A DNA stretch of 14,453 bases, taken from the NCBI GenBank assembly GCA_021780935.1, contig JAJXXT010000098.1, positions 1 through 14,453 on the forward strand. The letters are read 5' to 3'. Made by a program: the position numbers and the translations under genes. Source of the stretch: Pseudomonadota bacterium (lineage in GTDB: Bacteria > Pseudomonadota > Alphaproteobacteria > Acetobacterales > Acetobacteraceae). The notes below the pieces were generated by a model, which was given only the letters and a program-made list of their open reading frames with translations, searched no databases and had not been told where the DNA came from. Of this stretch, positions 1 through 5,289 are shown one piece after another. Each line of letters begins with the position of its first letter. Positions within the stretch are counted from its first letter, which is position 1.

Positions 1-244
1 CGGGGGTGCTGGCCGTGGCCAGCGGCGGCAGGGTCGGGCCGGTGACGCGGCGCGGCTGCGGCGGGCGGGCGGCGCGCCCCGGCTCACGGCGGATCGGTGA
101 CGGGCGCGACGGCAGGTTCAGCCGATGCGCCTTGCCTACCACGGCGTTCTTGGAGATGCCCATGCGGCGGCCAATCTCCGCTGTCGAGTAGCCCTCCGCC
201 CAGAGGCCACGCAGGCGCTCGATCGTCTCCGTGTTCCACTCCAT
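1..244 (-). CDS. gcrA: GcrA-family cell cycle regulator (C-terminus beyond window)
   Basis: The reverse strand from ATG at 244 reads MEWNTETIERLRGLWAEGYS, then a helix-turn-helix ending KNAVVGKAHRLNLPSRPSPI. This is the hallmark N-terminus of GcrA (SANT/Myb-like HTH followed by a basic, proline-rich linker). GcrA is an alphaproteobacterial sigma70 cofactor that activates cell-cycle genes, preferring promoters with CcrM-methylated GANTC sites. Eighty-one codons are visible and the family usually runs to about 160-180 residues, so the C-terminal RNA-polymerase-binding part is outside the window. A GGGGAG ribosome-binding site lies about 8 nt before the ATG. The gene is downstream of the methionine-salvage operon on the same strand but is separated from it by an intrinsic terminator, so it is probably transcribed on its own. 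The family assignment is firm. Essentiality and targets cannot be judged from this fragment. Confidence 0.93.
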   Translation of the reverse strand, partial: MEWNTETIERLRGLWAEGYSTAEIGRRMGISKNAVVGKAHRLNLPSRPSPIRREPGRAARPPQPRRVTGPTLPPLATASTP

Positions 245-300
245 ATCGCGGTCTCCCCAGGGCTCACCCGCTAGATACGGTAGAGGCCTGGCTGGAAAAA

Positions 301-343
301 TCAATAAAGTTCACGACTTGAAACCACAAAAACTTGTGGAAAA
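301..343 (-). promoter_or_regulatory. Candidate gcrA promoter with DnaA-box-like site
   Basis: Upstream of gcrA the minus strand reads TTTTCCACA (343-335), one mismatch from the DnaA box TTATCCACA. It overlaps a perfect inverted repeat CCACAA-AAAC-TTGTGG (324-339 on the plus strand). A weak sigma70-like pair can be placed as TTGTGG (329-324) and TATTGA (306-301) with 17-bp spacing, upstream of the ATG at 244. In Caulobacter, DnaA activates gcrA transcription, so the position is meaningful. The match itself is short and the promoter hexamers are poor. This is a suggestion, not a mapped promoter. Confidence 0.33.
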
Positions 344-389
344 CCGCCACAGCAACCCCAACCCATTGGGGATTGTCGCGTCCAATGAG

Positions 390-409
390 AAAAATCCGGC
401 GCGGCGCCG
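390..409 (-). terminator. Intrinsic terminator of the mtn/amidase operon
   Basis: Read on the minus strand, CGGCG-CCG-CGCCG (409-397) forms a GC-only hairpin followed by GA and then five T residues (394-390). It lies 53 bp downstream of the acetamidase stop codon and before gcrA on the same strand. It should therefore end the methionine-salvage operon transcript and insulate gcrA. The stem is only 5 bp with a 3-nt loop, so efficiency is uncertain. Confidence 0.55.
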
Positions 410-434
410 CAAAATCAAAGTATTGATTTCGCGG
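407..434 (-). repeat. 12-bp stem hairpin adjoining the terminator
   Basis: The plus strand has CCGCAAAATCAA (407-418), loop AGTA, then TTGATTTCGCGG (423-434). This is an inverted repeat in which 12 positions pair, one as a wobble or mismatch depending on the strand. On the minus-strand transcript it is the first hairpin after the acetamidase gene. It shares bases 407-409 with the terminator stem, so the two structures compete for three nucleotides. It could be an RNA 3'-end stabiliser or a protein-binding palindrome. Confidence 0.6.
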
Positions 435-461
435 CTCTCCGCCGACCTCCTCCGCGCCTGA

Positions 462-1412
462 CTAAAACAGCAGGCCCCGGCGCAGCATGCCATGCACACC
501 CTTCTCGCCGTTCACCGTCTGCGTCACCCGGAAATCCACCGCCAGCGAGCAGAACTGATACGCCTGTTCGCGCGACAGGTTGGAGCGGGCGACGATCAGC
601 GCGATCATTTCCCGCAGCGCCTGCTTCATCGCCAGGTCGAGATCCTCGTTCATCCCCATGGTGATCCAATGGGTTGCCGTTTCCGCGCGGGGATAGGCCA
701 GCAGCGGTGCGGCGCCCTGGCGCTTGTGCAGCAGGAACGTAAAGGTGCCGGTGAGGCAGATTTCGAGCGCGTTGATGCAGACCTCGCCGTCGCCCTGCAC
801 GCCATGCCCGTCACCCGCCGAGAACAGCGCGCCCGGCGCATGCACCGGCAGGAACAGCGTGGTGCCGGCGACCAGTTCCTTGTTGTCGAGGTTGCCGCCA
901 TGGGCGCGCGGCTGGATGGTCGAGATGGTGCCCCAGGCGGCGGGCGGCGCCACGCCCATCACGCCGAAGAACGGGGCGAGCGGCAGCTCCAGCCCGTAGG
1001 GCAGGCGGCAGGTGCGGCGCGCCCGGTCCACCGGGATATGGGTCAGGAAGCGCTCGGGGAAGTCCTCTGGCAGCGTGCCGGCGAGCGGGCGGAAACCGCA
1101 ATATCCCCAGTCCGCGCCAAGCTCGATCGCCTCGATGCGGATTTCCAGCGCGTCACCGGGCTCGGCGCCGGCGATGGCGATCGGGCCGGTGACGATATGC
1201 CCGCCCATGCGCGGCAGCTTCGCGGCGTGGATCGCCGCCAGCGCCGGCGGAACCGCCATGCCGGAGCCCGAAGGCGGCATCACCTCTGGCGGGCCGGAGA
1301 CGCATTCCACGGTGACGGTATCGCCGGGGGCGACGGTCAGCACCGGCTGGTAGGCAGCATCGAAACTGCCCCAGCGCACGGTCTCGGGGGTCGCGGCAAG
1401 CGTGTGTTTCAT
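462..1412 (-). CDS. Acetamidase/formamidase family amidohydrolase
   Basis: This 316-residue protein belongs to the FmdA/AmdA family, metal-dependent cytosolic enzymes that hydrolyse short amides such as formamide or acetamide to the acid and ammonia. Visible family motifs are GGHIVTGPI (about residues 70-78), HGGNLDNKE (171-179) and SAGDGHGVQGDGE (198-210), the last with the Asp/His cluster expected for metal binding. Length is normal for the shorter bacterial members. The ATG at 1412 overlaps the mtnC stop by 4 nt (ATGA), and a GGAG lies 5-6 nt upstream inside mtnC. It is thus the last gene of the mtnB-mtnD-mtnC operon and translationally coupled to it. The true substrate is unknown. The context suggests an amide or formyl-related compound arising near methionine salvage, since MtnD releases formate in the canonical reaction. 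That link is inference. Confidence 0.93.
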   Translation of the reverse strand: MKHTLAATPETVRWGSFDAAYQPVLTVAPGDTVTVECVSGPPEVMPPSGSGMAVPPALAAIHAAKLPRMGGHIVTGPIAIAGAEPGDALEIRIEAIELGADWGYCGFRPLAGTLPEDFPERFLTHIPVDRARRTCRLPYGLELPLAPFFGVMGVAPPAAWGTISTIQPRAHGGNLDNKELVAGTTLFLPVHAPGALFSAGDGHGVQGDGEVCINALEICLTGTFTFLLHKRQGAAPLLAYPRAETATHWITMGMNEDLDLAMKQALREMIALIVARSNLSREQAYQFCSLAVDFRVTQTVNGEKGVHGMLRRGLLF

Positions 1413-2074
1413 GGCGGCTCCGGCAGGTTGAAGGCATGGGCGACGGCGGTGAAATCCGGCCCGTGCGGATGGCGGGCACTGGCGAGGGTGCCATCCGGCG
1501 CTCGCACCAGTTGGAACGACAGAAACCCTGCTTCCCGCGCGGCGTCCAGCTCCGCCTCGACATCGGAGAGGAACAGGATCGCAGCCGGCGCCAGGCGCAA
1601 TTGCCCGGCGATGCGGCGATAGGACTCGGCCTCGCGTTTGGCGCCGACCCGCGTATCAAAGAACGCCTGGAACAACAGCAGAAGATCGCCGGCCAGGGAA
1701 TGGCCGAACAGCAGCTTCTGTGCCGCGACCGAGCCCGAGGAATAGACGCCGACCCCAACCCCCCTGCCCGCCCATGCCCGCAGTTGCGCCGCGACCTCGG
1801 GATAAAGCGCACCCTTGAGCGAGCCATCGGCATAGCCCGCCGCCCAGATGCTCCCCTGAATCTCCTTGAGCGCGGTTTCCTTGCGGTCGGCGTCCATCCA
1901 CGCGAGTAGGGTGGCATGCCTGTCGCCCGGCACATCGGCCAGCACCGGGCTGTCCGCGTGGGCCGCCAGCCAATCGGCGAGCCGCGCCCGCGCATAGGGA
2001 AACAGTGTATCGCGGACAAAGGCGATCGGGGTGGTGGTGCCCTCGATGTCTGTAAGAACGAAGCTGGGCGTCAC
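1409..2074 (-). CDS. mtnC: Acireductone synthase (enolase-phosphatase E1)
   Basis: MtnC is a HAD-superfamily phosphatase that enolises and dephosphorylates 2,3-diketo-5-methylthiopentyl-1-phosphate to the acireductone in the methionine salvage pathway. The 221-residue protein begins VTPSFVLTDIEGTTTPIAFV. It shows HAD motif I with D9 and E11 (DIEGTT), motif II at YSSGS (111-115), a probable motif III lysine near K146 (GAKREAE), and motif IV around LSDVEAELDAA (169-179). Length matches the family. I place the start at GTG 2074 because it directly precedes motif I and overlaps the mtnD stop (GTGA). A longer open frame upstream overlaps mtnD and mtnB and is not protein-like. No clear Shine-Dalgarno is present, consistent with translational coupling. 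Confidence 0.95.
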   Translation of the reverse strand: MTPSFVLTDIEGTTTPIAFVRDTLFPYARARLADWLAAHADSPVLADVPGDRHATLLAWMDADRKETALKEIQGSIWAAGYADGSLKGALYPEVAAQLRAWAGRGVGVGVYSSGSVAAQKLLFGHSLAGDLLLLFQAFFDTRVGAKREAESYRRIAGQLRLAPAAILFLSDVEAELDAAREAGFLSFQLVRAPDGTLASARHPHGPDFTAVAHAFNLPEPP

Positions 2075-2613
2075 GCGGAGGCAGAAAACCGGGCGCTGAT
2101 GTCGTCGCCGGTATAGTGCGCGACCCAGCCCGACGTGTCCGTGAATACCCGCAGCGCCGTGAAGCGCGGCGCCTCGCCGGCGTCGAACCAGTGCGGGGTG
2201 TTGGCCGGTACCGAGATCAGGTCCCCGGCCTCGCAGCGCGCATCCCACACCCGGCCGGCGACATGCATGATGAAATTTCCGCCGCCATGGACGAAAAACC
2301 GCACCTCGTCCTCGGTGTGGGTGTGTTCGGAGAGGAATTTCTGCCGCAGCGCCGACGCATTGGGGTTGTCCGGCGTGAGCTTGATGACATCGGCGGAACC
2401 GGCGCCGGTCTCGCCCATCAGCCCGTCGAGATAGGGCCGGTAGGCGGCGAGAATGGTCTCGGCGTCGTCCTCCGGCGCCAGCGTGACCGGGCTCTGCCAG
2501 CGCTCGAACCGCACGCCGATCTCGGTTAGCGCGGCGGCGATCTCGCCGGGGTTCTCGGTCGCCAGCACCGGCGTGCCGGGCGCCTCGTCGCGATAGACGG
2601 TCAGGCGACTCAT
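2071..2613 (-). CDS. mtnD: Acireductone dioxygenase
   Basis: MtnD is a cupin-fold metalloenzyme that oxidises the acireductone made by MtnC. With Fe2+ it yields 2-keto-4-methylthiobutyrate plus formate; with Ni2+ it yields an off-pathway acid, formate and CO. The 180-residue protein carries the expected ligand set H97, H99 and E103 in EHTHTEDEVRFF, and H141 in PANTPHWFD. It also has the GGGNFIMHV strand of the cupin barrel. Length is standard. The ATG at 2613 has a strong GGAGG 5 nt upstream and overlaps the mtnB stop by 4 nt. The 3' end overlaps the mtnC start. Which metal is used cannot be told from sequence. Confidence 0.96.
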   Translation of the reverse strand: MSRLTVYRDEAPGTPVLATENPGEIAAALTEIGVRFERWQSPVTLAPEDDAETILAAYRPYLDGLMGETGAGSADVIKLTPDNPNASALRQKFLSEHTHTEDEVRFFVHGGGNFIMHVAGRVWDARCEAGDLISVPANTPHWFDAGEAPRFTALRVFTDTSGWVAHYTGDDISARFSASA

Positions 2614-3323
2614 CGCTTCCTCCGTTCCAGTTCGCAGGCCAGCAGGAACTCCAGCGCCTCCAGTCTGGCGCGGGCGGTCGGCATGTCCGGGCCCCAGGCA
2701 TAGACGCCGTGTCCGCGCAGCGCGTAGCCGAGCGCCGCGCCACCTTCCAGGGCCCCCGGTTCCAAAATCTCCCCTTCCGCGCCTGGGGCCGCCAATCGGG
2801 GCTCGATGCGCGCGGCCAGCGCCGCGATGTCCTGGGCGTTGTCGAACACCGGCAGCACCGCCTCGACCTCATGCGTCGGAAAGCCGAACGCCTTCAGCAC
2901 CTCGTAGCCGCTGAACACCAGGCGGTCCGGCGGCGCCCCTTGTTCCGCCATCATGGTCAGCACGGTCGCCGCCACGGAATGCCCGTGCAGCACGGCGCCG
3001 ACGTCGGGAAACAGGCGATAGAGCTGGCAGTGGAGCAGCGTCTCGGCGCTACACCGCGCAGGGGTGACCGCCCGGCCCGCGAGGTCCACCAGCATCACAT
3101 CGTCCGGGGCCAGAAACCCCTTGTGGCAGCCGCTGCGGGTGATTGCGATACGGTCCTCGGCCACCCGGACGCTGAGATTGCCCGCCGTGGCGCGCACCCA
3201 TCCTAGGGCATCCATCCGCCGGCCAGCCTCGACGATCGCCTCGGCGGCCCAGGATGGAACCGTCTCAGGCGTCTCGACCGGGTCGTCGGTCAGCGGCAGC
3301 GCGGTCGCGAGCTCGAGCGCCAA
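2610..3323 (-). CDS. mtnB: Methylthioribulose-1-phosphate dehydratase
   Basis: MtnB is a zinc-dependent class II aldolase-fold enzyme that dehydrates methylthioribulose-1-phosphate to the diketo compound used by MtnC. The 237-residue protein shows ATAGNLSVR (46-53), TRSGCHKGF (62-70), SAETLLH with E94, the zinc pair H113/H115 in LHGHS, and a third His in RGHG (H205). An in-frame TGA lies two codons upstream, so translation must begin at TTG 3323 or later. TTG is preferred because it keeps the usual N-terminal length and has a G-rich stretch about 7 nt upstream. The next ATG, codon 37, would cut the first conserved helix. It is the first gene of the operon. No mtnA, mtnK or mtnE is in the window, so only the lower pathway is clustered here. 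Confidence 0.93.
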   Translation of the reverse strand: MALELATALPLTDDPVETPETVPSWAAEAIVEAGRRMDALGWVRATAGNLSVRVAEDRIAITRSGCHKGFLAPDDVMLVDLAGRAVTPARCSAETLLHCQLYRLFPDVGAVLHGHSVAATVLTMMAEQGAPPDRLVFSGYEVLKAFGFPTHEVEAVLPVFDNAQDIAALAARIEPRLAAPGAEGEILEPGALEGGAALGYALRGHGVYAWGPDMPTARARLEALEFLLACELERRKR

Positions 3324-3384
3324 CCCTCAGCCCCCGCCGACCTTAGTCCCTGCCAACCTTAGCACGTGGTAACCTCAGCCCTGG
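3321..3384. repeat. Four imperfect 16-bp tandem repeats between tatA and mtnB
   Basis: The plus strand contains four head-to-tail 16-mers: 3321-3336, 3337-3352, 3353-3368 and 3369-3384, with consensus approximately CCAACCTYAGCCCCTG. The YAG core ends at 3330, 3346, 3362 and 3378, an exact 16-bp period. The array covers the whole 51-bp spacer. It runs into the tatA stop codon (3375-3377) on one side and contains the mtnB TTG start (3321-3323) on the other. It could be a slippage-generated repeat or a cluster of protein-binding sites in the mtnB leader. Confidence 0.7.
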
Positions 3385-3626
3385 GGCGCGGAGGTGGTGG
3401 TCTGCGTGGTGGCCTGCGTGCCGACGGGGTTGGCGTTGCTGATGGATGCCGCCGGCTTAGGCGCCGAAGCCTCCATCGAGGCGTCATCGTCCTCGGCCAT
3501 GTTCTTCTTGAAGGCCTTGATACCCTTGGCGAAATCACCCATCAGATGGCTGACCTTGCCGCCGCCGAACAGCAGCATCACGACCAGCAGCACCACCATC
3601 CAGTGCCAAATGCTGAATGAACCCAT
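3375..3626 (-). CDS. tatA: Twin-arginine translocase subunit TatA, copy 1
   Basis: TatA oligomers form the pore-like element of the Tat pathway, which exports folded proteins across the inner membrane. The 83-residue protein has a short periplasmic N-terminus (MGSFSIWHW), one transmembrane helix (about 5-20), the FGGGK hinge (20-24) and an amphipathic helix [18 protein letters not shown] (about 26-43). An acidic and then Ala/Thr/Gln-rich disordered tail follows. I chose ATG 3626 because AGGAGGG lies 5 nt upstream and the family N-terminus begins exactly there; a longer frame to 3668 adds non-homologous residues. It is a tandem paralogue of the gene at 3779-4060, almost identical over the first 45 residues and diverged in the tail. 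No tatB or tatC is nearby, although alphaproteobacterial tatA is often next to them. Confidence 0.93.
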   Translation of the reverse strand: MGSFSIWHWMVVLLVVMLLFGGGKVSHLMGDFAKGIKAFKKNMAEDDDASMEASAPKPAASISNANPVGTQATTQTTTSAPQG

Positions 3627-3639
3627 TATGCCCTCCTGC

Positions 3640-3657
3640 AAGGGGACCAGCCCCCTT
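3640..3657 (-). promoter_or_regulatory. Hairpin just upstream of the tatA copy 1 ribosome-binding site
   Basis: AAGGGG (3640-3645) pairs with CCCCTT (3652-3657) across a 6-nt loop, ending 4 nt before the AGGAGGG of tatA copy 1. An equivalent hairpin sits at the same place before copy 2 (4078-4094), although the loops differ. Retention of the stem with a changed loop suggests either a preserved leader structure or simple shared ancestry of the duplicated leaders. Confidence 0.45.
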
Positions 3658-3778
3658 TGGACCTGCACATGGACTGGCCCCGCGCCCGATGCAAGCCATG
3701 TTTCGCTTGCGCGACGACGATGGCGCAGCCCTCAACCTCCCGCCTGCGGCTGGACGATCGCGCGCGAGAGACCGAGCC

Positions 3779-4060
3779 TCAGCCCTGATGCGCGGCGGTG
3801 GTGGTCTGTGGGTTGGTTTGGGCGTTGGCCTGCGTGGGGGCCTGTGTGCCCGCCGGCTTGGCGCTGCCAATGGACGCCGCCGGTGCCGGCTGTTGTGCCG
3901 AAGCCTCCATCGAGGCGTCGCCGTCGTCCGCCATATTCTTCTTGAACGCCTTGATGCCCTTAGCGAAATCACCCATCAGATGGCTGACCTTGCCGCCTCC
4001 GAACAGCAGCATCACAACCAGCAGCACCACGATCCAGTGCCAGATGCTGTACGGATCCAT
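3779..4060 (-). CDS. tatA: Twin-arginine translocase subunit TatA, copy 2
   Basis: This 93-residue TatA has the same architecture as its downstream neighbour: MDPYSIWHW, a transmembrane helix, the FGGGK hinge, amphipathic helix [18 protein letters not shown], an acidic patch ([11 protein letters not shown]) and a longer Gln/Ala/Thr/Pro tail with [11 protein letters not shown] repeats. ATG 4060 has AGGAGAG 7 nt upstream. The copies agree closely through the membrane and amphipathic helices and diverge mainly in tail length and composition. One may be TatE-like, a minor paralogue; which copy is the main TatA cannot be decided here. It lies 112 bp downstream of the CHAP-domain gene on the same strand and may share its transcript or use its own promoter. 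Confidence 0.93.
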   Translation of the reverse strand: MDPYSIWHWIVVLLVVMLLFGGGKVSHLMGDFAKGIKAFKKNMADDGDASMEASAQQPAPAASIGSAKPAGTQAPTQANAQTNPQTTTAAHQG

Positions 4061-4077
4061 GACCTAACTCTCCTACA

Positions 4078-4094
4078 AGGGGATCAATCCCCCT
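4078..4094 (-). promoter_or_regulatory. Hairpin just upstream of the tatA copy 2 ribosome-binding site
   Basis: AGGGG (4078-4082) and CCCCT (4090-4094) form a 5-bp stem with a 7-nt loop, a few bases before the AGGAGAG of tatA copy 2. It is the positional counterpart of the hairpin at 3640-3657. Further upstream the two leaders are also recognisably alike (around 3660-3722 and 4096-4160), so the duplicated unit included the leader as well as the coding region. Confidence 0.42.
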
Positions 4095-4172
4095 GGCGCC
4101 GCCAATGGACCCGTGCCGCGTCCGGCGCAAGCACTGTTCCGCTATCATAACGACAACGGCCGGCACCGGGGC

Positions 4173-4763
4173 TCAGCTGCCGGCATAGCGCCGGGCGGTC
4201 GGTGGCGGCCTTCCCACGGTGATCATGCCCAGCCGCGCAGCTTGGGACACGGCGCGCGCGAGCTCGCCATGTGTCGCCGGGCTCGGCGGCAGGATGAAGC
4301 CGCGAACGCGATAGGTCGTGATGCCCAACGTGTTGGTTGGCGGCCACCATACCCGCACACGGGACCAGTCATTGCGCGGCGAAACATCGACGACGAGCTG
4401 GTCACGGTCGACCATCCCCGGTTCCCAGTTGGCCTGCATCACATCAAGGTGGCGGCGGTCGATGAGGCGGGAGACAACCGCGACATGGCCGTTGGGCAGC
4501 CTGGGCTGGTAGCCCATGACCAGCACCGCCCCGACCTCCGGCCGGTGGCTGCGGCGATAGCGGCCCGCCGCCTTGCGCCACCAGGTTGCAGCGTCGCCGT
4601 AAAGCGCGATGCCGGAGAGCTGGTTGGCAAAGGGCGCGCATTGCAGGCCGGGATGGTAGCTTTCCCCGGCGACGTAGGGGCCGGTCGCGGAGCCGGACGC
4701 GCAAGCCTCCAGCAGGGCCGGCAGCGCCAGCAAGGCGAACCGAAACAATGCTCTACGAAACAT
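4173..4763 (-). CDS. CHAP-domain amidase/endopeptidase, probable lipoprotein
   Basis: The 196-residue protein starts with a basic, hydrophobic signal ending in LLEAC, a lipobox-like site with C21 as the lipidated residue. A CHAP fold follows: catalytic Cys C42 in LQCAPFANQLSG, His H93 in PNGHVAVV, and a polar third residue N112 in VMQANWEPG. Such enzymes cleave peptidoglycan amide or peptide bonds in the periplasm. After the domain comes a tail of about 70 residues with no motif I recognise, containing WPP and a proline-rich stretch. The ATG at 4763 lacks a strong Shine-Dalgarno. It lies upstream of the two tatA genes on the same strand, with 112 bp between. If lipidated it would be anchored in a membrane facing the periplasm. 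The domain call is strong. The cell-wall bond cut, and the lipid modification itself, are inferred. Confidence 0.87.
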   Translation of the reverse strand: MFRRALFRFALLALPALLEACASGSATGPYVAGESYHPGLQCAPFANQLSGIALYGDAATWWRKAAGRYRRSHRPEVGAVLVMGYQPRLPNGHVAVVSRLIDRRHLDVMQANWEPGMVDRDQLVVDVSPRNDWSRVRVWWPPTNTLGITTYRVRGFILPPSPATHGELARAVSQAARLGMITVGRPPPTARRYAGS

Positions 4764-5023
4764 GGCGGCATTAGAATATCAGAATCGCCCTGCAAGACGC
4801 CAGAAAAACCATTCCGGTGGACCATCCGGCCGCCAGGATCGACGGGAGAAGCGCGGGCAACGGGAGAAGCCCTGGCCGGCGGGCGCACGAAGCGGCGGCG
4901 CGAAAGCCGGGGCGCGCGGGCGTGGCGGCCATGCGCCCGGCGCGTGGCCAAATCATCTCCCAACGCCTGCGGATTTTGGGGGATTCACGTTCGGATCACG
5001 CAGGCCCCGGTAAGACACGGACG

Positions 5024-5140
5024 AGGCCGCTGGGCGGCTTCAGGACTCCCTCCTAATCCGCGGCGCCCCGCCCCCCGGGGTTGCTGGCCGCGGCACCTCG
5101 GGGGCGGCGCCATCCACCCTTCCGGCGCCGCCCTTTTTTT
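5024..5140 (+). ncRNA. Candidate small RNA or structured leader ending in an intrinsic terminator
   Basis: Three hairpins follow each other: AGGCCGC/GCGGCTT (5024-5030 with 5034-5040), CCGCGGC/GCCGCGG (5058-5064 with 5087-5093, with further CCCC/GGGG pairing inside), and the terminator stem 5102-5133 followed by T7. Every recognised gene upstream in this window is on the minus strand, so no plus-strand coding transcript is available for this terminator. That argues for a non-coding transcript starting somewhere in 4764-5020, or for a premature-termination leader of the LysR gene at 5290. The 5' end is not defined and no known RNA family is recognised. Confidence 0.4.
5102..5140 (+). terminator. 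Strong intrinsic terminator (plus strand)
   Basis: GGGCGGCGCC (5102-5111) and GGCGCCGCCC (5124-5133) form a perfect 10-bp GC stem with a 12-nt loop, followed immediately by seven T residues (5134-5140). This is the clearest rho-independent terminator in the window. Its orientation is plus, away from the minus-strand genes to the left. It lies 150 bp before the LysR start. Confidence 0.88.
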
Positions 5141-5289
5141 GTGCCAGCCCCGCTGATGGGGCCCCTCTTGTTGGGCGGGGGTTTGTGATACCGGCTTTTA
5201 TGAGAGCCGATCGGCCGTCGGGGCGGCGTGCCCCGCGCCCCCGTGCCATACTCGCAGCGGTTTCACCGCAGGGCACAGCGAGCAGCCGC

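Larger units (their letters stand above)
4764..5289. other. Long non-coding gap with structured plus-strand segment
   Basis: No open frame in these 526 bp has recognisable protein character; all are low-complexity Arg/Gly/Ala/Pro frames as expected by chance at this GC content. The right half holds three successive plus-strand hairpins (5024-5040, 5058-5093, 5102-5133), the last followed by T7. A further GCCCC/GGGGC hairpin lies at 5147-5162. The remainder (4764-4980) shows nothing I can assign beyond the upstream region of the CHAP gene, including an AT-rich patch at 4770-4785. I see no tRNA, rRNA or known riboswitch signature. Confidence 0.6.

Noticed and set aside
492..1622. Long plus-strand open frame opposite the acetamidase and mtnC genes
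   Set aside because: Arg/Gly/Gln/His-rich translation without domain pattern. It is the antisense shadow of two well-recognised minus-strand genes at high GC.
1409..2872. 487-residue minus-strand reading, as if mtnC had a long N-terminal fusion
   Set aside because: Only the part from 2074 onwards is MtnC. The upstream part is an out-of-frame read of mtnD and mtnB with low-complexity composition.
3375..3668. 97-residue version of tatA copy 1 with 14 extra N-terminal residues
   Set aside because: The family start and the AGGAGGG site both point to ATG 3626; the extra residues read through the leader hairpin.
4980..5010. Possible tRNA T-arm (GTTCGGATCAC)
   Set aside because: Flanking bases do not pair into a T stem and no acceptor stem, anticodon arm or CCA is found.
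4762..5013. Plus-strand open frame of 83 residues in the long gap
   Set aside because: Arg/Gly/Ala low-complexity translation, no ribosome-binding site, and overlap with the start of the CHAP gene.
5185..5289. N-terminal extension of the first LysR gene from GTG 5185
   Set aside because: The extra 35 residues are Pro/Arg-rich and not part of the LysR fold. ATG 5290 gives the normal spacing to the HTH.
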